A DNA stretch of 64,000 nt from Tipula vernalis (taxonomy: Eukaryota > Arthropoda > Insecta > Diptera > Tipulidae), in NCBI GenBank assembly GCA_958295665.1, contig OY282560.1, positions 257,929,368 through 257,993,367 of the forward strand. Direction: 5' to 3'. The notes below the pieces were generated by a model. That model saw only the letters and a list, made by a program, of their open reading frames with translations, had not been told where the DNA came from and ran no database searches. The stretch's first letter is position 1. Each line of letters begins with the position of its first letter. The position numbers and the translations under genes are program-made. Positions 1-9,910 of this stretch are shown piece by piece.

Positions 1-231
1 TAGCCCATCCAAATGTTCAACAGCTATTAGCCTCTATATGGTATGAAGGGTTACCAGGATTTCGAAGGAAGGGATTTATGGGGCAAATTATGCAAGTAGC
101 CAAATTTGGAATGATGTTTCCTATTTTCTCGTTCATTTACATGATAGCACCGCACTCAACGCTAGGAAAGTTTATGAAGAAACCATTCGTAAAATTTATT
201 TGTCATTCGTCTAGCTATGCGTTTTTCTTAA
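1..231 (+). CDS. Trpgamma: Trpgamma-like TRPC channel, exon a (5' end outside window)
   Basis: This is part of a plasma-membrane TRPC-family cation channel. The reading frame is open from base 3 and begins with the pre-S1 stretch HPNVQQLLASIWYEGLPGF, highly conserved in insect TRP/TRPL/TRPgamma. It continues into S1 (FVKFICHSSSYAFFL). The exon ends at 231, where a GTATGT donor starts at 232; the single base A is completed to ATG (Met) by the next exon across a 68-bp intron (232-299). Reading straight on gives an early stop, so the splice is needed. The ankyrin repeats and N-terminus must lie upstream of the window. Of the Drosophila paralogues, the C-terminal exons match TRPgamma best; that assignment is from memory of the family. 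Confidence 0.9.
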
Positions 232-299
232 GTATGTTTTGGCGTCATTCAGTAGTTTAGTTGTACTTAATAAGATTTTCTATTTTTTTATTTTTTCAG

Positions 300-969
300 T
301 GCTGCTAGGTGCTGCATCACAACGACTCGAACATGTTGTTCTGGATTGGATCGGTATACCGTGGATGTTAGAATTTTTAGCTCGCCAGAAAAAATTTGAA
401 CGTGGATCATTGCCTGGATTCACCGAATTTTTTGTACTGGTTTATGTGCTCAGTTTAATTTGGCATGAAATTCGTTCTTTGTGGATGGGTGGGCTGGTCG
501 ATTATATAAATGATCTATGGAATATTGTTGACTTCATATCGAATTTCTTTTATGTCATGTGGATTGCATTACGATTTGCTTCGTGGTACATCGTGCAGCG
601 AGATGCACGAGCAGGGTTAAATCCGTGGATACCACGTGAAAGTTGGGATGAATATGATCCAATGCTTTTGTCGGAGGGCGCGTTTGCGGCAGGAATGATA
701 TTCTCATTTCTTAAATTAGTTCATATATTTTCCATAAATCCACATTTGGGGCCGTTACAAGTTTCACTTGGTCGAATGATTATTGATATTATTAAGTTCT
801 TCTTCATTTATACTCTAGTATTATTTGCATTCGGCTGTGGCTTAAACCAGTTAATGTGGTATTATGCGGACTTGGAAAGAGGTAAATGTTATCATATAGC
901 TTCGGACCCGGATCTGCCGGATTTTGATAACCATGAAAAGTCTTGTGCAGTTTGGAGACGTTTTGCAAA
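300..969 (+). CDS. Trpgamma: Trpgamma-like channel, exon b (S1 end to S5/pore entrance)
   Basis: The acceptor is TTTTTTCAG ending at 299. The exon encodes the end of S1 (LLGAASQR), S2 (EFFVLVYVLSLIWHEI), S3 (LWNIVDFISNFFYVMWIAL), the S4 and linker region (FLKLVHIFSINPHLGPLQV), S5 (IIKFFFIYTLVLFAFGCGL) and the extracellular turn with YADLERGKCY. It ends at 969 within the Asn codon of RRFAN; the donor GTAAAGT starts at 970 and the intron is 57 bp (970-1026). The frame is continuous with the neighbouring exons. There is no lesion. This is the voltage-sensor-like and pore-entry portion of the channel. Confidence 0.92.
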
Positions 970-1026
970 GTAAAGTGCCATTTTGTAGGAAGAATCTCTT
1001 AAAAATAATAACATTTATAATTTTAG

Positions 1027-1396
1027 CTTGTTTGAAACATCACAATCGCTGTTCTGGGCATCATTTGGTTTAGTCGATATGCTCGCGTTCGAATTACAAG
1101 GCATCAAAACTTTCACCCGTTTCTGGGCTCTACTAATGTTTGGATCGTACAGTGTAATCAATATTATCGTCTTGCTAAACATGTTGATTGCCATGATGAG
1201 TAATTCATATCAAATCATATCAGAACGTTCCGATGTCGAATGGAAATTTGCCCGATCCCAATTATGGATGAGTTATTTTGAAGACGGAGATACTGTACCG
1301 CCACCGTTTAACATTCTACCGACCATGAAAATATTTTGTAGACTATTTGGCTGCCGAAAATGCGGTCACAACACCAAAAAATCGGCGTGTAGTTTT
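1027..1396 (+). CDS. Trpgamma: Trpgamma-like channel, exon c (pore, S6, TRP domain)
   Basis: The acceptor is TTTTAG ending at 1026. It encodes the pore helix and filter region (LFETSQSLFWASFGLVDML), S6 (YSVINIIVLLNMLIAMMSNS) and the proximal TRP domain (EWKFARSQLWMSYFEDGD), then PPPFNILPTMK and a basic, Cys-containing stretch. The pore and S6 residues are essentially those of Drosophila TRPgamma/TRPL. The exon ends after a whole codon at 1396; the donor is GTAAAT at 1397 and the 250-bp intron (1397-1646) is the longest in this part of the gene. Reading past the donor gives a non-conserved tail that stops at 1441, so I treat that tail as intron. Confidence 0.92.
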
Positions 1397-1646
1397 GTAA
1401 ATAAAATCGAATTCAATTTATTGTTGAGTATCGCTAGATAGCTTTAAGGTAGATATAATGATACAAAATCCCATAAATGCTATATATACTCGTACATACA
1501 ATATATGTTTCTATTTTGAAAATAAAATTTAGGTCATTTTAATGAAGTAGATGAGATTAGGAGTCAAATCAATATTAATGTGTCTATTCAATCAATATTA
1601 ATGTAATATGAAATGTTTCGATTTTCTTTTATATTGCGCGATTTAG

Positions 1647-2032
1647 AAAAAATCTATGGATAAAGTTACTCGGCGTCATGATAATGTTATGCGTCTCCTG
1701 GTGCGAAGATATATTACGGCTGAACAAAGGAAACGAGATGAGTTTGGTGTTACCGAGGATGATGTTATGGAAATCCGACAAGACATAAGCACTCTCCGAT
1801 TTGAACTGATTGACATTTTACATCAAAATGGTATGAGGACACCACGAATTAAGCCAGAGGAACAAACGGTACCTGGCAAAAAGGGTCGCGTAATGGAGCG
1901 TCGAATTTTGAAAGACTTCCAAATAGGATTCGTTGAAGGAATCATCAGTGATGTGATTCTTTCCAACAGTCAGCCTAAAGATGTGTTCTCAACCATTGCT
2001 AAAGTTATTGGACGTCGTGCAACTATCAAACC
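1647..2032 (+). CDS. Trpgamma: Trpgamma-like channel, exon d (C-terminal helices)
   Basis: The acceptor is GCGCGATTTAG ending at 1646. It begins KKSMDKVTRRHDNVM and contains the conserved cytoplasmic helix (LLVRRYITAEQRKRDEFG), an acidic segment (TEDDVMEIRQDIS) and RRILKDFQIGFVE, all characteristic of the distal C-terminus of insect TRPgamma. It probably forms the rib helix/coiled coil that assembles the tetramer, by analogy with solved TRPC structures. It ends with two bases of a Pro codon at 2032; the donor is GTAAAC and the intron is 58 bp (2033-2090). Confidence 0.9.
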
Positions 2033-2090
2033 GTAAACGCTGTACTCTAATTCAATTTTTGAACAACTAAAATTTAATTCTTAATTTCAG

Positions 2091-2811
2091 AAAACCAAAA
2101 GATTGGAATGCTCTCGTCCGCCGAAATACGATTGTTGGCGATCCAATTGGATCAACCAGAACTTCAATGATCCGAAAGCGACGCAGAAGCTTACGCCGCC
2201 AAATCGTTCAGTCGGCAAATGAAGGATTACAGATGGACACCGAAAAACTGGTTGAATATAATCCAAAACTTTTAACCGTTACACCTGTTACTCGTGTAGC
2301 CTACGTTAAATTTATGGCGAAAAAACTTAAAAATGAAGTAGACGACAACTCCGACCGTGGCTCAATCCGGTCAAATACTTCAATTTCATCGAGTAAATCA
2401 ACTATGATACAAGAAGAAAATACTGCATCAACATCGGCTACAACATCTGAACCTAAACAATCCGCGATTGAAACTACGGTGTGCAAGAAAGAGCCAACGC
2501 CCTCCAAAATTGAACCAGCTTCACCACATAAAACTGGTCCACCACCACCAATTGTAAAAGAGTTTCGTGTCCAATCACCGATCATAGAAGATCCATATGA
2601 GGACCAATCAAACATGCCTATTGAATCCACAAAACAGTCGCCTTCAGTTGGTTCGAGCGAGACTTTGGTTGGCAAACCATTAGACGGCGAAATATCGATA
2701 ATAAGCGATGGTAAAGATTCAGGGACAGTGAAATTTACTCCTACAGTATCCCAGCCAGCGGATATTAAACGGGAAAGGCCAAAGCCTCGAAAAGCCGGAA
2801 ATTGGCTTTGA
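2091..2811 (+). CDS. Trpgamma: Trpgamma-like channel, last exon (cytoplasmic tail and stop)
   Basis: The acceptor is TTAATTTCAG ending at 2090. The first part is conserved (KPKDWNALVRRN, DPIGS, SLRRQIVQSANEGLQM, TRVAYVKFMAKK). After that the tail becomes a low-complexity Ser/Thr/Pro/Lys-rich region of roughly 150 residues, shorter than the very long PK-rich tail of the Drosophila protein. It ends in KAGNWL followed by TGA; the Drosophila tail also ends in WL, which supports the paralogue call and suggests a C-terminal docking motif (inference). A 124-aa open frame on the other strand inside this exon is a shadow. Confidence 0.9.
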
Positions 2812-2918
2812 ATATGTATTTAGACATTTTATGTTGATATTTAAAATATGTTTTAGATGAAATTATCGCTTAATTAAATTTAAAGTTATTAATTAAAATG
2901 TACTACGTATTATTTTCC

Positions 2919-2924
2919 AATAAA
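2919..2924 (+). terminator. Polyadenylation signal of the Trpgamma-like gene
   Basis: AATAAA lies 108 bp downstream of the stop codon, followed by an A/T-rich stretch. It is the best canonical signal after the last exon, which implies a short 3' UTR of about 120-140 nt. Confidence 0.6.
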
Positions 2925-2949
2925 ATTAAAAAAATTATCACACGACAAG

Positions 2950-3540
2950 AGTTTTTAACTGATTTTAATTGGAAAAGGTCCCCAAGGTCTTAAAGAATTC
3001 TTCTATAGCTAGAACATTTGAAAGACCCACAATTTATACAAGTTTTCTTAATTTTTTATTTTTCGAGGAGTTCTGGGTATATATTATAATATTAAAGCTT
3101 CACACAGTGGGGCTATTTGCCAAAAAGCTGGCCAAAATTTAAAATAAAAAAATTTTATTTAGGTTTTTTTTACATTGGGTTGGCTTTTAGTAATAGTCTA
3201 AGGGTCTTAAAACACTCATAATGGGGTCGAACTATCTTTACCTGATCTAGAATTTTAGGTGCAATTTACCTTCGCTCAAGCTGCAGTCGTTGTGTTAAAT
3301 TACTTAATAAAAGACATTAGTGCAAAAACATACGTAGACGTTTAAAAATGCAACTAATTTTAATCAAACAAAATGAAATCAACTCCTGGAGATCTGTAGA
3401 ATATAATAATACGTTTTAAAATATTAGTATTTTAAACATAAATATTTAAACATACATATTTAGAAAACAATGATTGTTCCGTAGGTTCCGTAGAGTTCTG
3501 TCATCAAGTGCATAAGAAGTTGCAGTTAATAATATTACTC
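2950..3540. other. Intergenic, no feature seen
   Basis: AT-rich DNA with no conserved coding stretch or clear repeat. Confidence 0.5.
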
Positions 3541-4627
3541 AAGATGGTATCCGCCCAAATGGCCGACAACTATTTCGCTGACCGGCCACTTCGCCGACAA
3601 TGACATTGCTGAAAAGAATGTTGGCAGATAGGCCAAATGGCCGAGACAACCACATCGCCGACAAGACAGATGACCGACACAACCACATCGCCGACAGGAC
3701 AGATGGCCGACACACCACATCGCCGACAGGACAGACAGCCAACAACTACATAGCCGAAAATATAGATGGCCAACACAACCAGATCGCCGACAAAACAGAT
3801 GGTCAACATAACCATATCGCTGAGAGGAAAGATGGCTCTCCACATCGCCGACAGGATAGATGTCTTCGCGGAGAGGTAGGCGACACACCACATGGCCGAT
3901 AGGACGGATGGCCGACAACTACATCGCCTACAAGACAGATGGCCGGCACAACCACATCGCTGACAGCACAGATGGCCGACAACTACATCGCCGACTAACA
4001 GATGGCCGACACAACAAAATCGCCGACAAGAGAGATGGCTGACATACCACATCGCCGACAAGACAGATGGCCGAACAACCGCATCGCCAATACAAATAGT
4101 CGACACAACCACATTTCTGACAAGACAGATGGCCGACAACTTCATCGCTGACCGACACAACGTCGTCCCCGATAAGACAGATTATCGACACAACCACACG
4201 GCCAACAGAACATATAGCTTATAATTACATGGCCGACAAGACAATCGACCGATACAACCACATCACCAACAAGACAGATGGCCGACAACTACATACAGCA
4301 CAGATGGTTGGCAACTAGATCGCCGACAAGACAGATGGCCGACAAACTACACCGCCGAATAGACAGATGGCCGACATCTATATCGCCGACACAACCACAT
4401 CGCCCATAAGACAGATATTCGATACAACCACATCACCGACAAGACAGATGGCTGACAACTACATCGCCCACCGCCTCAACGCCGTCGCCGACAAGACAGA
4501 TGATCGGCACGACCACCTGCCTACTGGATATATAGCTGATAATTACATGGTTGACAAGACAGTTGGCCGACACAACCACATCGCCGACAAGACAGATGGC
4601 CGACATGACCACATTGCCGAAACGTGA
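3541..4627. repeat. Minisatellite, ~33-bp unit rich in GCCGACAA
   Basis: About 30 imperfect tandem copies of a ~33-bp unit whose core alternates GCCGACAAGACAGATG and GCCGACACAACCACAT. It is much richer in G+C than the surroundings. Because the unit length is divisible by three and lacks stops in several frames, it creates spurious open frames on both strands, up to 196 aa on the minus strand, with Cys-rich repeats such as CRRCGCVGHL. I see no start context, splice sites or family resemblance, so I do not call a gene. Confidence 0.9.
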
Positions 4628-5190
4628 TTTTGACATGGGCACAATTTTGTCAGATTTCTAGGCTTAGATGACGACCAAAAAATGTTGTAAACTAATCACC
4701 TATATCTTTTGAACAAATAAAGGTAACGAAACGCAAAATATACAAAATTGAGGACAGAGTAAGTAAGCTGAAGAGATTAGAGATTTAAGCTCTTTAAAAC
4801 CGAACGGGGATCGTCCAAATAAGATAGATTAAAATATTCCACTAATCTCATCTGAGCACAAAATACAGCTCTCTCGATCATCGGAAAGTTAGTTAAAAAG
4901 AACCTCAAACAAGTTGAAACAAACAATCAAGGCTCACGTAAAATTAAATAAAAGGTTTCATAAAAGGCGAGGAAATGCATATGAAACATTGAGAGAGTGC
5001 AGAAATGTAAAGGAGTGTAAGAGGGGAAAAATTATCCCAAGAGTACAAGACAAGGCAGAATGTATAAATGAAGCGATGCCACACGCGAGTTCCGTAAAGG
5101 CTCTGTGGATATTTTTTTTTCCAATGTTACTATTTCCACTGTATAACTGAGTGAGTTGAGAGACAGTTGATCGGGAAGCCTAGTTGGCCA
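4628..5190. other. Intergenic, no feature seen
   Basis: Non-repetitive AT-rich spacer between the main minisatellite and its outlying fragment. A 78-aa open frame here has no recognisable similarity. Confidence 0.4.
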
Positions 5191-5292
5191 ATTTATCACA
5201 TGGCCGACAATAAGGTTACCGACCGAACCGATATGAGAGACATGATAGATGACGAATAACCACACAACAACTGTTCTGCCGACACCCAATTT
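5191..5292. repeat. Outlying degenerate copies of the 3.5-kb minisatellite
   Basis: ATGGCCGACAATAAGG and CTGCCGACACCCAA, together with CCACACAACAAC, repeat the motifs of the 3541-4627 array about 570 bp downstream. The array was probably once longer, or this is a rearranged piece. Confidence 0.6.
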
Positions 5293-6138
5293 GCCAAAAA
5301 AAATACAACACACAACAGGAACAGGAAAAATTAATAAAAATTAAGTGAAAGTACAAGTTACTTATTATTTTACTTATCCCAAAACAAACAAAATTCAATT
5401 TTCGATTGCGATTAAGTTATTAATTAGTTAGGCTTATCTAATCAGTAGAATATAAATATAACAATTATTGTAAAAAATTCTCTATCAGGATATAACCATA
5501 TGCTCGAAAACCAAATGCGGCAAATAGTACTTATGGTCGTTTCGGTTTTAAAAGGTCAGATCAGAGGATTTTAAAACGCCTGTTTCGGTTTTTGTATTTA
5601 TGGCTTCATTTCCCAATCTTAGCGTTAGTTCCAGAGATGGTTCCATGTTTGTAGATTTTTCAAATTTTTTTTGTAGGTTTTTAAATTTAAATTTAAATAT
5701 TTTGTTATACAATTTTTTTTTAATCGTAAAATTCTAATTCTTAAATTAATCAAATAATTTCAAAGATGTATTTTTAATTTATTAGTTACAAGTTAGACGT
5801 AACCTGTGTTAAAGATTCTCGTATTTCCTGTTTTAATGTGGGTTTCTATCACCTCTAGTTGTCGCTTCAAATTGCCCTTCAGTAACTTTTTGTTCCCTTT
5901 GTTGCTTTTTTTGGTTTCTTTTACATAAGATTTTGTTTCGGTAAGGGGAATTTTGTTTTTTTGTATATGTACGTAAAATCAAAATATTCTCCATCTATGT
6001 CCATGCAAGCCATTGATGTTTTATTTTCATGTAGTGTTTGGTCAAAACCAAAACCAACAAAAATGTTTATACAAGCCGTCTCGTTCGCTCTTTACACAGA
6101 TCCTATCAAGAAAATGTACACTATATTATTGATTAAGA
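5293..6138. other. Intergenic, no feature seen
   Basis: Strongly AT-rich. No coding potential or repeat recognised. Confidence 0.4.
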
Positions 6139-6580
6139 ATTTAATTTGTCTGTCTGTAATCAATTGATTTTTTCGGCTTTTTTATAGACAAATATATTAT
6201 TTTGTTCATGGCAATCCCAATATTTTCGATTTGGTAAAACAGAAAGATAAAGAAACCAATCCCTCGTAACATATCTACTGAAAAAAAGTAGATATATCTT
6301 TCCCCCCTCACCGTAATTTTAGCCCAAGGCCCAAAGAGTTATACCAATATATTACTCTGCAAAAATGAGATCCCTCCATGAGTTCTTTATGTTGGTAGTT
6401 TGGTTTCGTACTGAAAAGTTGCTCTACTCATCAGGTAGCTATGACCAAACTACAAAAAATTCCACTCTAGCCACTTACATTAAGTATCTGGCCAGAACCT
6501 ACTGACATAGCGAATTATTATTCAGTACATCAAATATCAAAACCCATGGATAAACCTCATTTGTGTGTGTATTATCAAAT
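6139..6580 (+). repeat. Dispersed repeat R, copy 1
   Basis: A ~440-bp non-coding repeat present three times in the window (also 13636-14066 in the same orientation and 16881-17292 inverted). Shared landmarks are AATCAATTGATTTTTTCGGC, CCCAATATTTTCGATTTGG, AATCCCTCGTAACATATCTA and AGCCCAAGGCCCAAAGAG. Copies 1 and 3 both run to an end rich in TGTGTGTATTA. It has no open frame of note and is probably a non-autonomous DNA transposon, by inference from the internal inverted motifs seen at copy 2. Confidence 0.75.
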
Positions 6581-7488
6581 CAACCTTGATTATACAAAGC
6601 CATAGTCTAAAAAACAATGATTTTATAAAGGAATTGGAAACGAGGAAAAACCCAAACTTTTCATAGTAAAATACACAAAACTTAAGGGAAATCACTTTTT
6701 TCCTAAGACAAATTTTTAAATGAAAACGTTACAAATTCTTAATTATGATTTCTGAAATACTTTCATAAATATTTGAATTTTAACATATATGAATATCGTT
6801 TAAGTAAATCGCTTTTATTTTCTTGTAATAATTGATTTATTTAAAGCAAAATATAAAAAAAAATTCATAACAACAGCATTCTGGTCAAATTAAAATTAAA
6901 GCTTACTACAATTCGTTTAGTCATAGGGTCAATCAATATACATTACATAGATGGCAGTGATGGCCGTAAAAATTTGGTAAAATCATACCAAAAATTACCA
7001 CCTGAGGAAATTTCAAGTAAAAAAATTGTAGGAAAAGGAAAACAAATTCACAAAACATTAAGTACGAGTGCTAATTTTTTGATTAAATAATTTTTTTTCG
7101 TATTTTTCTGTAAATATTTTAAACATCTTACGTATACTAGTAAAACTAAAGATAAATTTAGCAAGTATTATTTTAATTCGTCAGAGCCAACTTTGATTTA
7201 TTTTTCAAAATGAAAGTTCGAAAAAATATATTTTAGAAATAATTTAATTTTAATAATTCTGCAGTTAATATTTACTTAATGCCAATATGGCCTTCTTGTA
7301 TATTGTTCTAAGATATGTAGAAAACTTTTATATAAACATTTTATAATATTTTTGCTTTTTTCATTGAAAAACTTGAAGCTAAAAACACCATTTTTACTAT
7401 GGATTCCTATGGAAATCAGTGAAAAGTTATACCACTAAAAAAGCTTCTAAAAAATACGTCATTATGATTATGGCTCTATACTCTAGAA
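6581..7488. other. AT-rich spacer, no feature seen
   Basis: Very AT-rich with no recognisable gene or repeat boundary. Confidence 0.4.
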
Positions 7489-7998
7489 GGGTCTGGTATT
7501 ATGCCAATGCCTTCTAGAATATACAAGCCATACTACTGCAAGCAAAAATTTTTTTTCTTTGCTTTACTCGACATGGCACAGATGGCAATTAACGTTCGAA
7601 GAATGAAAGAGTAGAGAGAAACAGAGAATAAAACATTTAAAAAATAAATAAAAATATTTAATATTATCTCATGTCATGCGAACGAAAGGAAGGTTGTACA
7701 TATTTTTATCTCTGCTAATTGTCTGCATAATTTAAAACTAATAAAATTATTAATAAAATAATGATTTAAATATAAATAATAATAAATTAATAATTTTAAA
7801 TTATGAAAAAACACATGACGTACAACCTCCCTTTCTTGCGCTTAGATTAATACTAAGTTATTTTTTTTATTTTTCACATATTTTAATCTCTTTGTTTTCA
7901 ACTTTTGTTTTCTTTAATTTTTCTCGCATTAATGCCATCTACAGAAGATTAATGGAACTGTCGACATAAATTGAGTGACGTAGTCAGCAGTATGGCTT
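7489..7998. repeat. Fold-back (inverted-repeat) element, interrupted by the LTR retrotransposon
   Basis: The motif CTTCTAGAATATACAAGCCA at ~7510 recurs inverted across the LTR-element insertion site: AGTATGGCTT before 7999 and GTACATTCTAGACGGCATTG after 13587. Further inward, TCGACATGGCACAGATGGCA (~7570) pairs with the region around CCATCTACAGAAG (~7930), and GAAAGGAAGGTTGTACAT (~7684) pairs with GTACAACCTCCCTTTC (~7818). The centre is ~7760. Removing the retrotransposon gives a ~530-bp fold-back element, ending near 13620 on the right. Confidence 0.7.
7995..7998. repeat. Left target-site duplication GCTT of the LTR element
   Basis: GCTT directly precedes the LTR start TGTGGCG, and the same four bases directly follow the 3' LTR at 13584-13587. 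Four-base duplications are usual for Ty3/Gypsy integrases. Confidence 0.7.
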
Positions 7999-8501
7999 TG
8001 TGGCGACGCAATGAAGTAGTCAACAGTAATAGTGCCAGTGTTTAACACGATTGGCAGCAGCTGTCATATTTGAGGTGCGCAGCCCATTAAAGTTTCGTCG
8101 TCACCCGGCATACGAATAAAAAAAAAAAAAAAAAGAAAGTCGATCACACAGTCGATATAAAGTAGTAGAAGGAAAAAGAACTACAAAAAATTAATCTAAA
8201 ATTTACACGACACGTTTCGTTTGGCGACGCCATTTTGAGTTTAGTTCTTTTGTAAAAAAATTGTATTTCAATTAATATCAAGTTTATTAATTTAAAAATA
8301 GTTGACAGTGTGGACACGATCGTATTCTACGTATCGTATTTCTGTATATAACAAAAAATATTTATTAAAGAAAGTAAATACAAATAATACTTTAATTCAA
8401 AAATTTTGTGTTTCGCGGAAGCATTGGCGGGTGCTGATTGGTATCAAGCCGGAGTACGTTAACCTAAAATATAATTGGGGGGACAGTTACATACCCCCAA
8501 A
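7999..8501 (+). repeat. 5' long terminal repeat
   Basis: It begins TGTGGCGACGCAATG and ends near ACATACCCCCAAA. It matches 13080-13583 with about three differences: A versus C near 8074, the length/composition of the A-run near 8120, and A versus G near 8404. TATAAA at 8156-8161 may be the promoter box (inference). An 81-codon open frame within the LTR and leader appears in both LTRs and is not considered a gene. Confidence 0.92.
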
Positions 8502-8503
8502 GT

Positions 8504-8521
8504 TGGTGACCTTCGACAATT
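8504..8521 (+). other. Primer-binding site, probably tRNA-Trp type
   Basis: TGGTGACC follows the LTR by two bases. The first eight bases equal the complement of an insect tRNA-Trp 3' end as I remember it; the rest (TTCGACAATT) matches poorly, so the tRNA identity is tentative. Confidence 0.55.
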
Positions 8522-9075
8522 TAAAACGTACGGCTTGTGCAAAGTAACAACGGCGGCATAATTAAGTGCGACAAAAATCGGCACATACAAAAATTTTGTT
8601 CAACAAAAAAACGCGCTGGTAAAAATTAATTACCGAGTGGCAATCGAGGATAACAACCCAGTACAACATTTAGCAACATTATTAACATCAGCGCATGGTT
8701 GCATTCCGTGTTTAAGAGGGCATATAGCGGTGCAAAAACACGCACGGTTAACAAATCAACACGGGGTGAACATCATCGTGCAGCAGGTCGCGGATCAACT
8801 GTAATTACAACCAACAGCAGCAAAATATACGTTCAAGTAAGTGTCCACACGATATTTTAAACTGTCATTTTAAATAGATTTTTATTTGCTAAAATTGTGT
8901 AACGTAACGGTAAATTTAACGGCATTACTGCATGTAAATTTTTCTCAAACATAAATTTAATTATTATAACGAATTGTAACGCTATACGAAGGGCGTGGTC
9001 GTGTCGATAAGCTACATTCTCTCATTTTATTTCGGTATTTTAAAAAAAAAAAATCGTTATTATAAACTGGTCAGT

Positions 9076-9879
9076 ATGTCCGACGACGAAACGGCGATCA
9101 AGTCTGCGTTTAAGGTGTCCGTGAAAGCACCACCGTTCAATAGGGACGATTCAGAAATTTGGTTCCATCAACTGGAAGCCCAGTTTAACATTTCGGGTAT
9201 AACTGCGGATCAAACCAAATACGGTTATTTAATAGCGGCGTTGGATAGTGAGACAGTGAAGTGCGTTAGGGAGAAAATATTAAAACCTCCTGAGAAATCA
9301 AAATACGATGATCTCAAAAAAACGATTATCGAACGTTTGAGCGATTCGGCAAAAATTAAGCTGGATAGATTATTGAAGGGGCTACAGTTAGGCGACAGAA
9401 AGCCATCCGACTTGCTTCGGGAAATGCAAGGCCTCGCAGGAACGCAGATACAGGACTCGGTATTGTTAAATCTCTGGCTACAACGATTACCTTCCCAGGC
9501 ACAAACAGTCCTAACAAGCTTAGAAGAGAGCAACATCGACAAATTAGCAGCCACGGCGAATAGAATTTTAGAAGTCCAAAGGGTGACTGAAGTGTGCGCG
9601 GTCAGTTACGATAGTCCTCATTCAATGGACAAGTTAGCAAAGCAAATTGATGCCTTGACCAAAATGGTAAATAGCCTGACACATAGTAGGAGTAGATCAC
9701 CAAACCAGTCCAACCATTCTCGACAAAGAGACAGATCCGTGCGTAAACGTAGTGATAGCGAAGTTCGCCGGTTTCCTTTGTGCCGATATCATTACAGATT
9801 CGGTGACAAAGCTCGCAGATGCATGACGCCATGCAATTTCAAGTCGGGAAGCAGCACAAGTGATGCTGCAAAAAACTAA
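9076..9879 (+). CDS. gag: Gag of the CsRn1-type element
   Basis: A 267-aa structural protein that packages the element RNA. I take ATG 9076 (MSDDETAIKSAF) as the start; the frame is open further upstream from 8995, but that stretch lies in the leader and is Lys/Tyr-rich. The N-terminal half has the capsid-type sequence PPFNRDDSEIWFHQLEAQF, usual for arthropod Gypsy Gags. The C-terminal part is Arg/Ser-rich (HSRSRSPNQSNHSRQRDRS), followed by the zinc motif CRYHYRFGDKARRC and PC, i.e. C-H-C-C spacing instead of the retroviral CCHC. It ends at TAA 9877-9879, immediately after a slippery heptamer that allows a -1 shift into pol. Confidence 0.88.
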   Translation: MSDDETAIKSAFKVSVKAPPFNRDDSEIWFHQLEAQFNISGITADQTKYGYLIAALDSETVKCVREKILKPPEKSKYDDLKKTIIERLSDSAKIKLDRLLKGLQLGDRKPSDLLREMQGLAGTQIQDSVLLNLWLQRLPSQAQTVLTSLEESNIDKLAATANRILEVQRVTEVCAVSYDSPHSMDKLAKQIDALTKMVNSLTHSRSRSPNQSNHSRQRDRSVRKRSDSEVRRFPLCRYHYRFGDKARRCMTPCNFKSGSSTSDAAKN

Positions 9880-9910
9880 AAGGCGCGTCGTTGATGGCGA
9901 CTAGCGACGT
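9870..9910 (+). promoter_or_regulatory. Predicted -1 ribosomal frameshift signal, gag to pol
   Basis: A-AAA-AAC (9870-9876) is in register with gag codons (GCA AAA AAC TAA). Slipping back by one base puts the ribosome in the pol frame, which is open from there. A possible stem, CGTCG 9886-9890 with CGACG 9905-9909 (plus a G-U pair 9885/9910), begins 8-9 nt after the heptamer, the usual spacing. Seen directly: heptamer, frame relation and complementarity. Frameshifting itself is inferred. Confidence 0.7.

Noticed and set aside
2301..2675. 124-aa minus-strand frame
   Set aside because: Antisense shadow of the last Trpgamma-like exon.
3570..4160. 196-aa Cys-rich open frame on the minus strand
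   Set aside because: Entirely made of the 33-bp minisatellite. No start context, splice site or family support, and similar frames appear on the other strand.
8302..8547. 81-aa frame in the LTR/leader, repeated at 13384
   Set aside because: Spans LTR regulatory sequence and is present in both LTRs; no motif.
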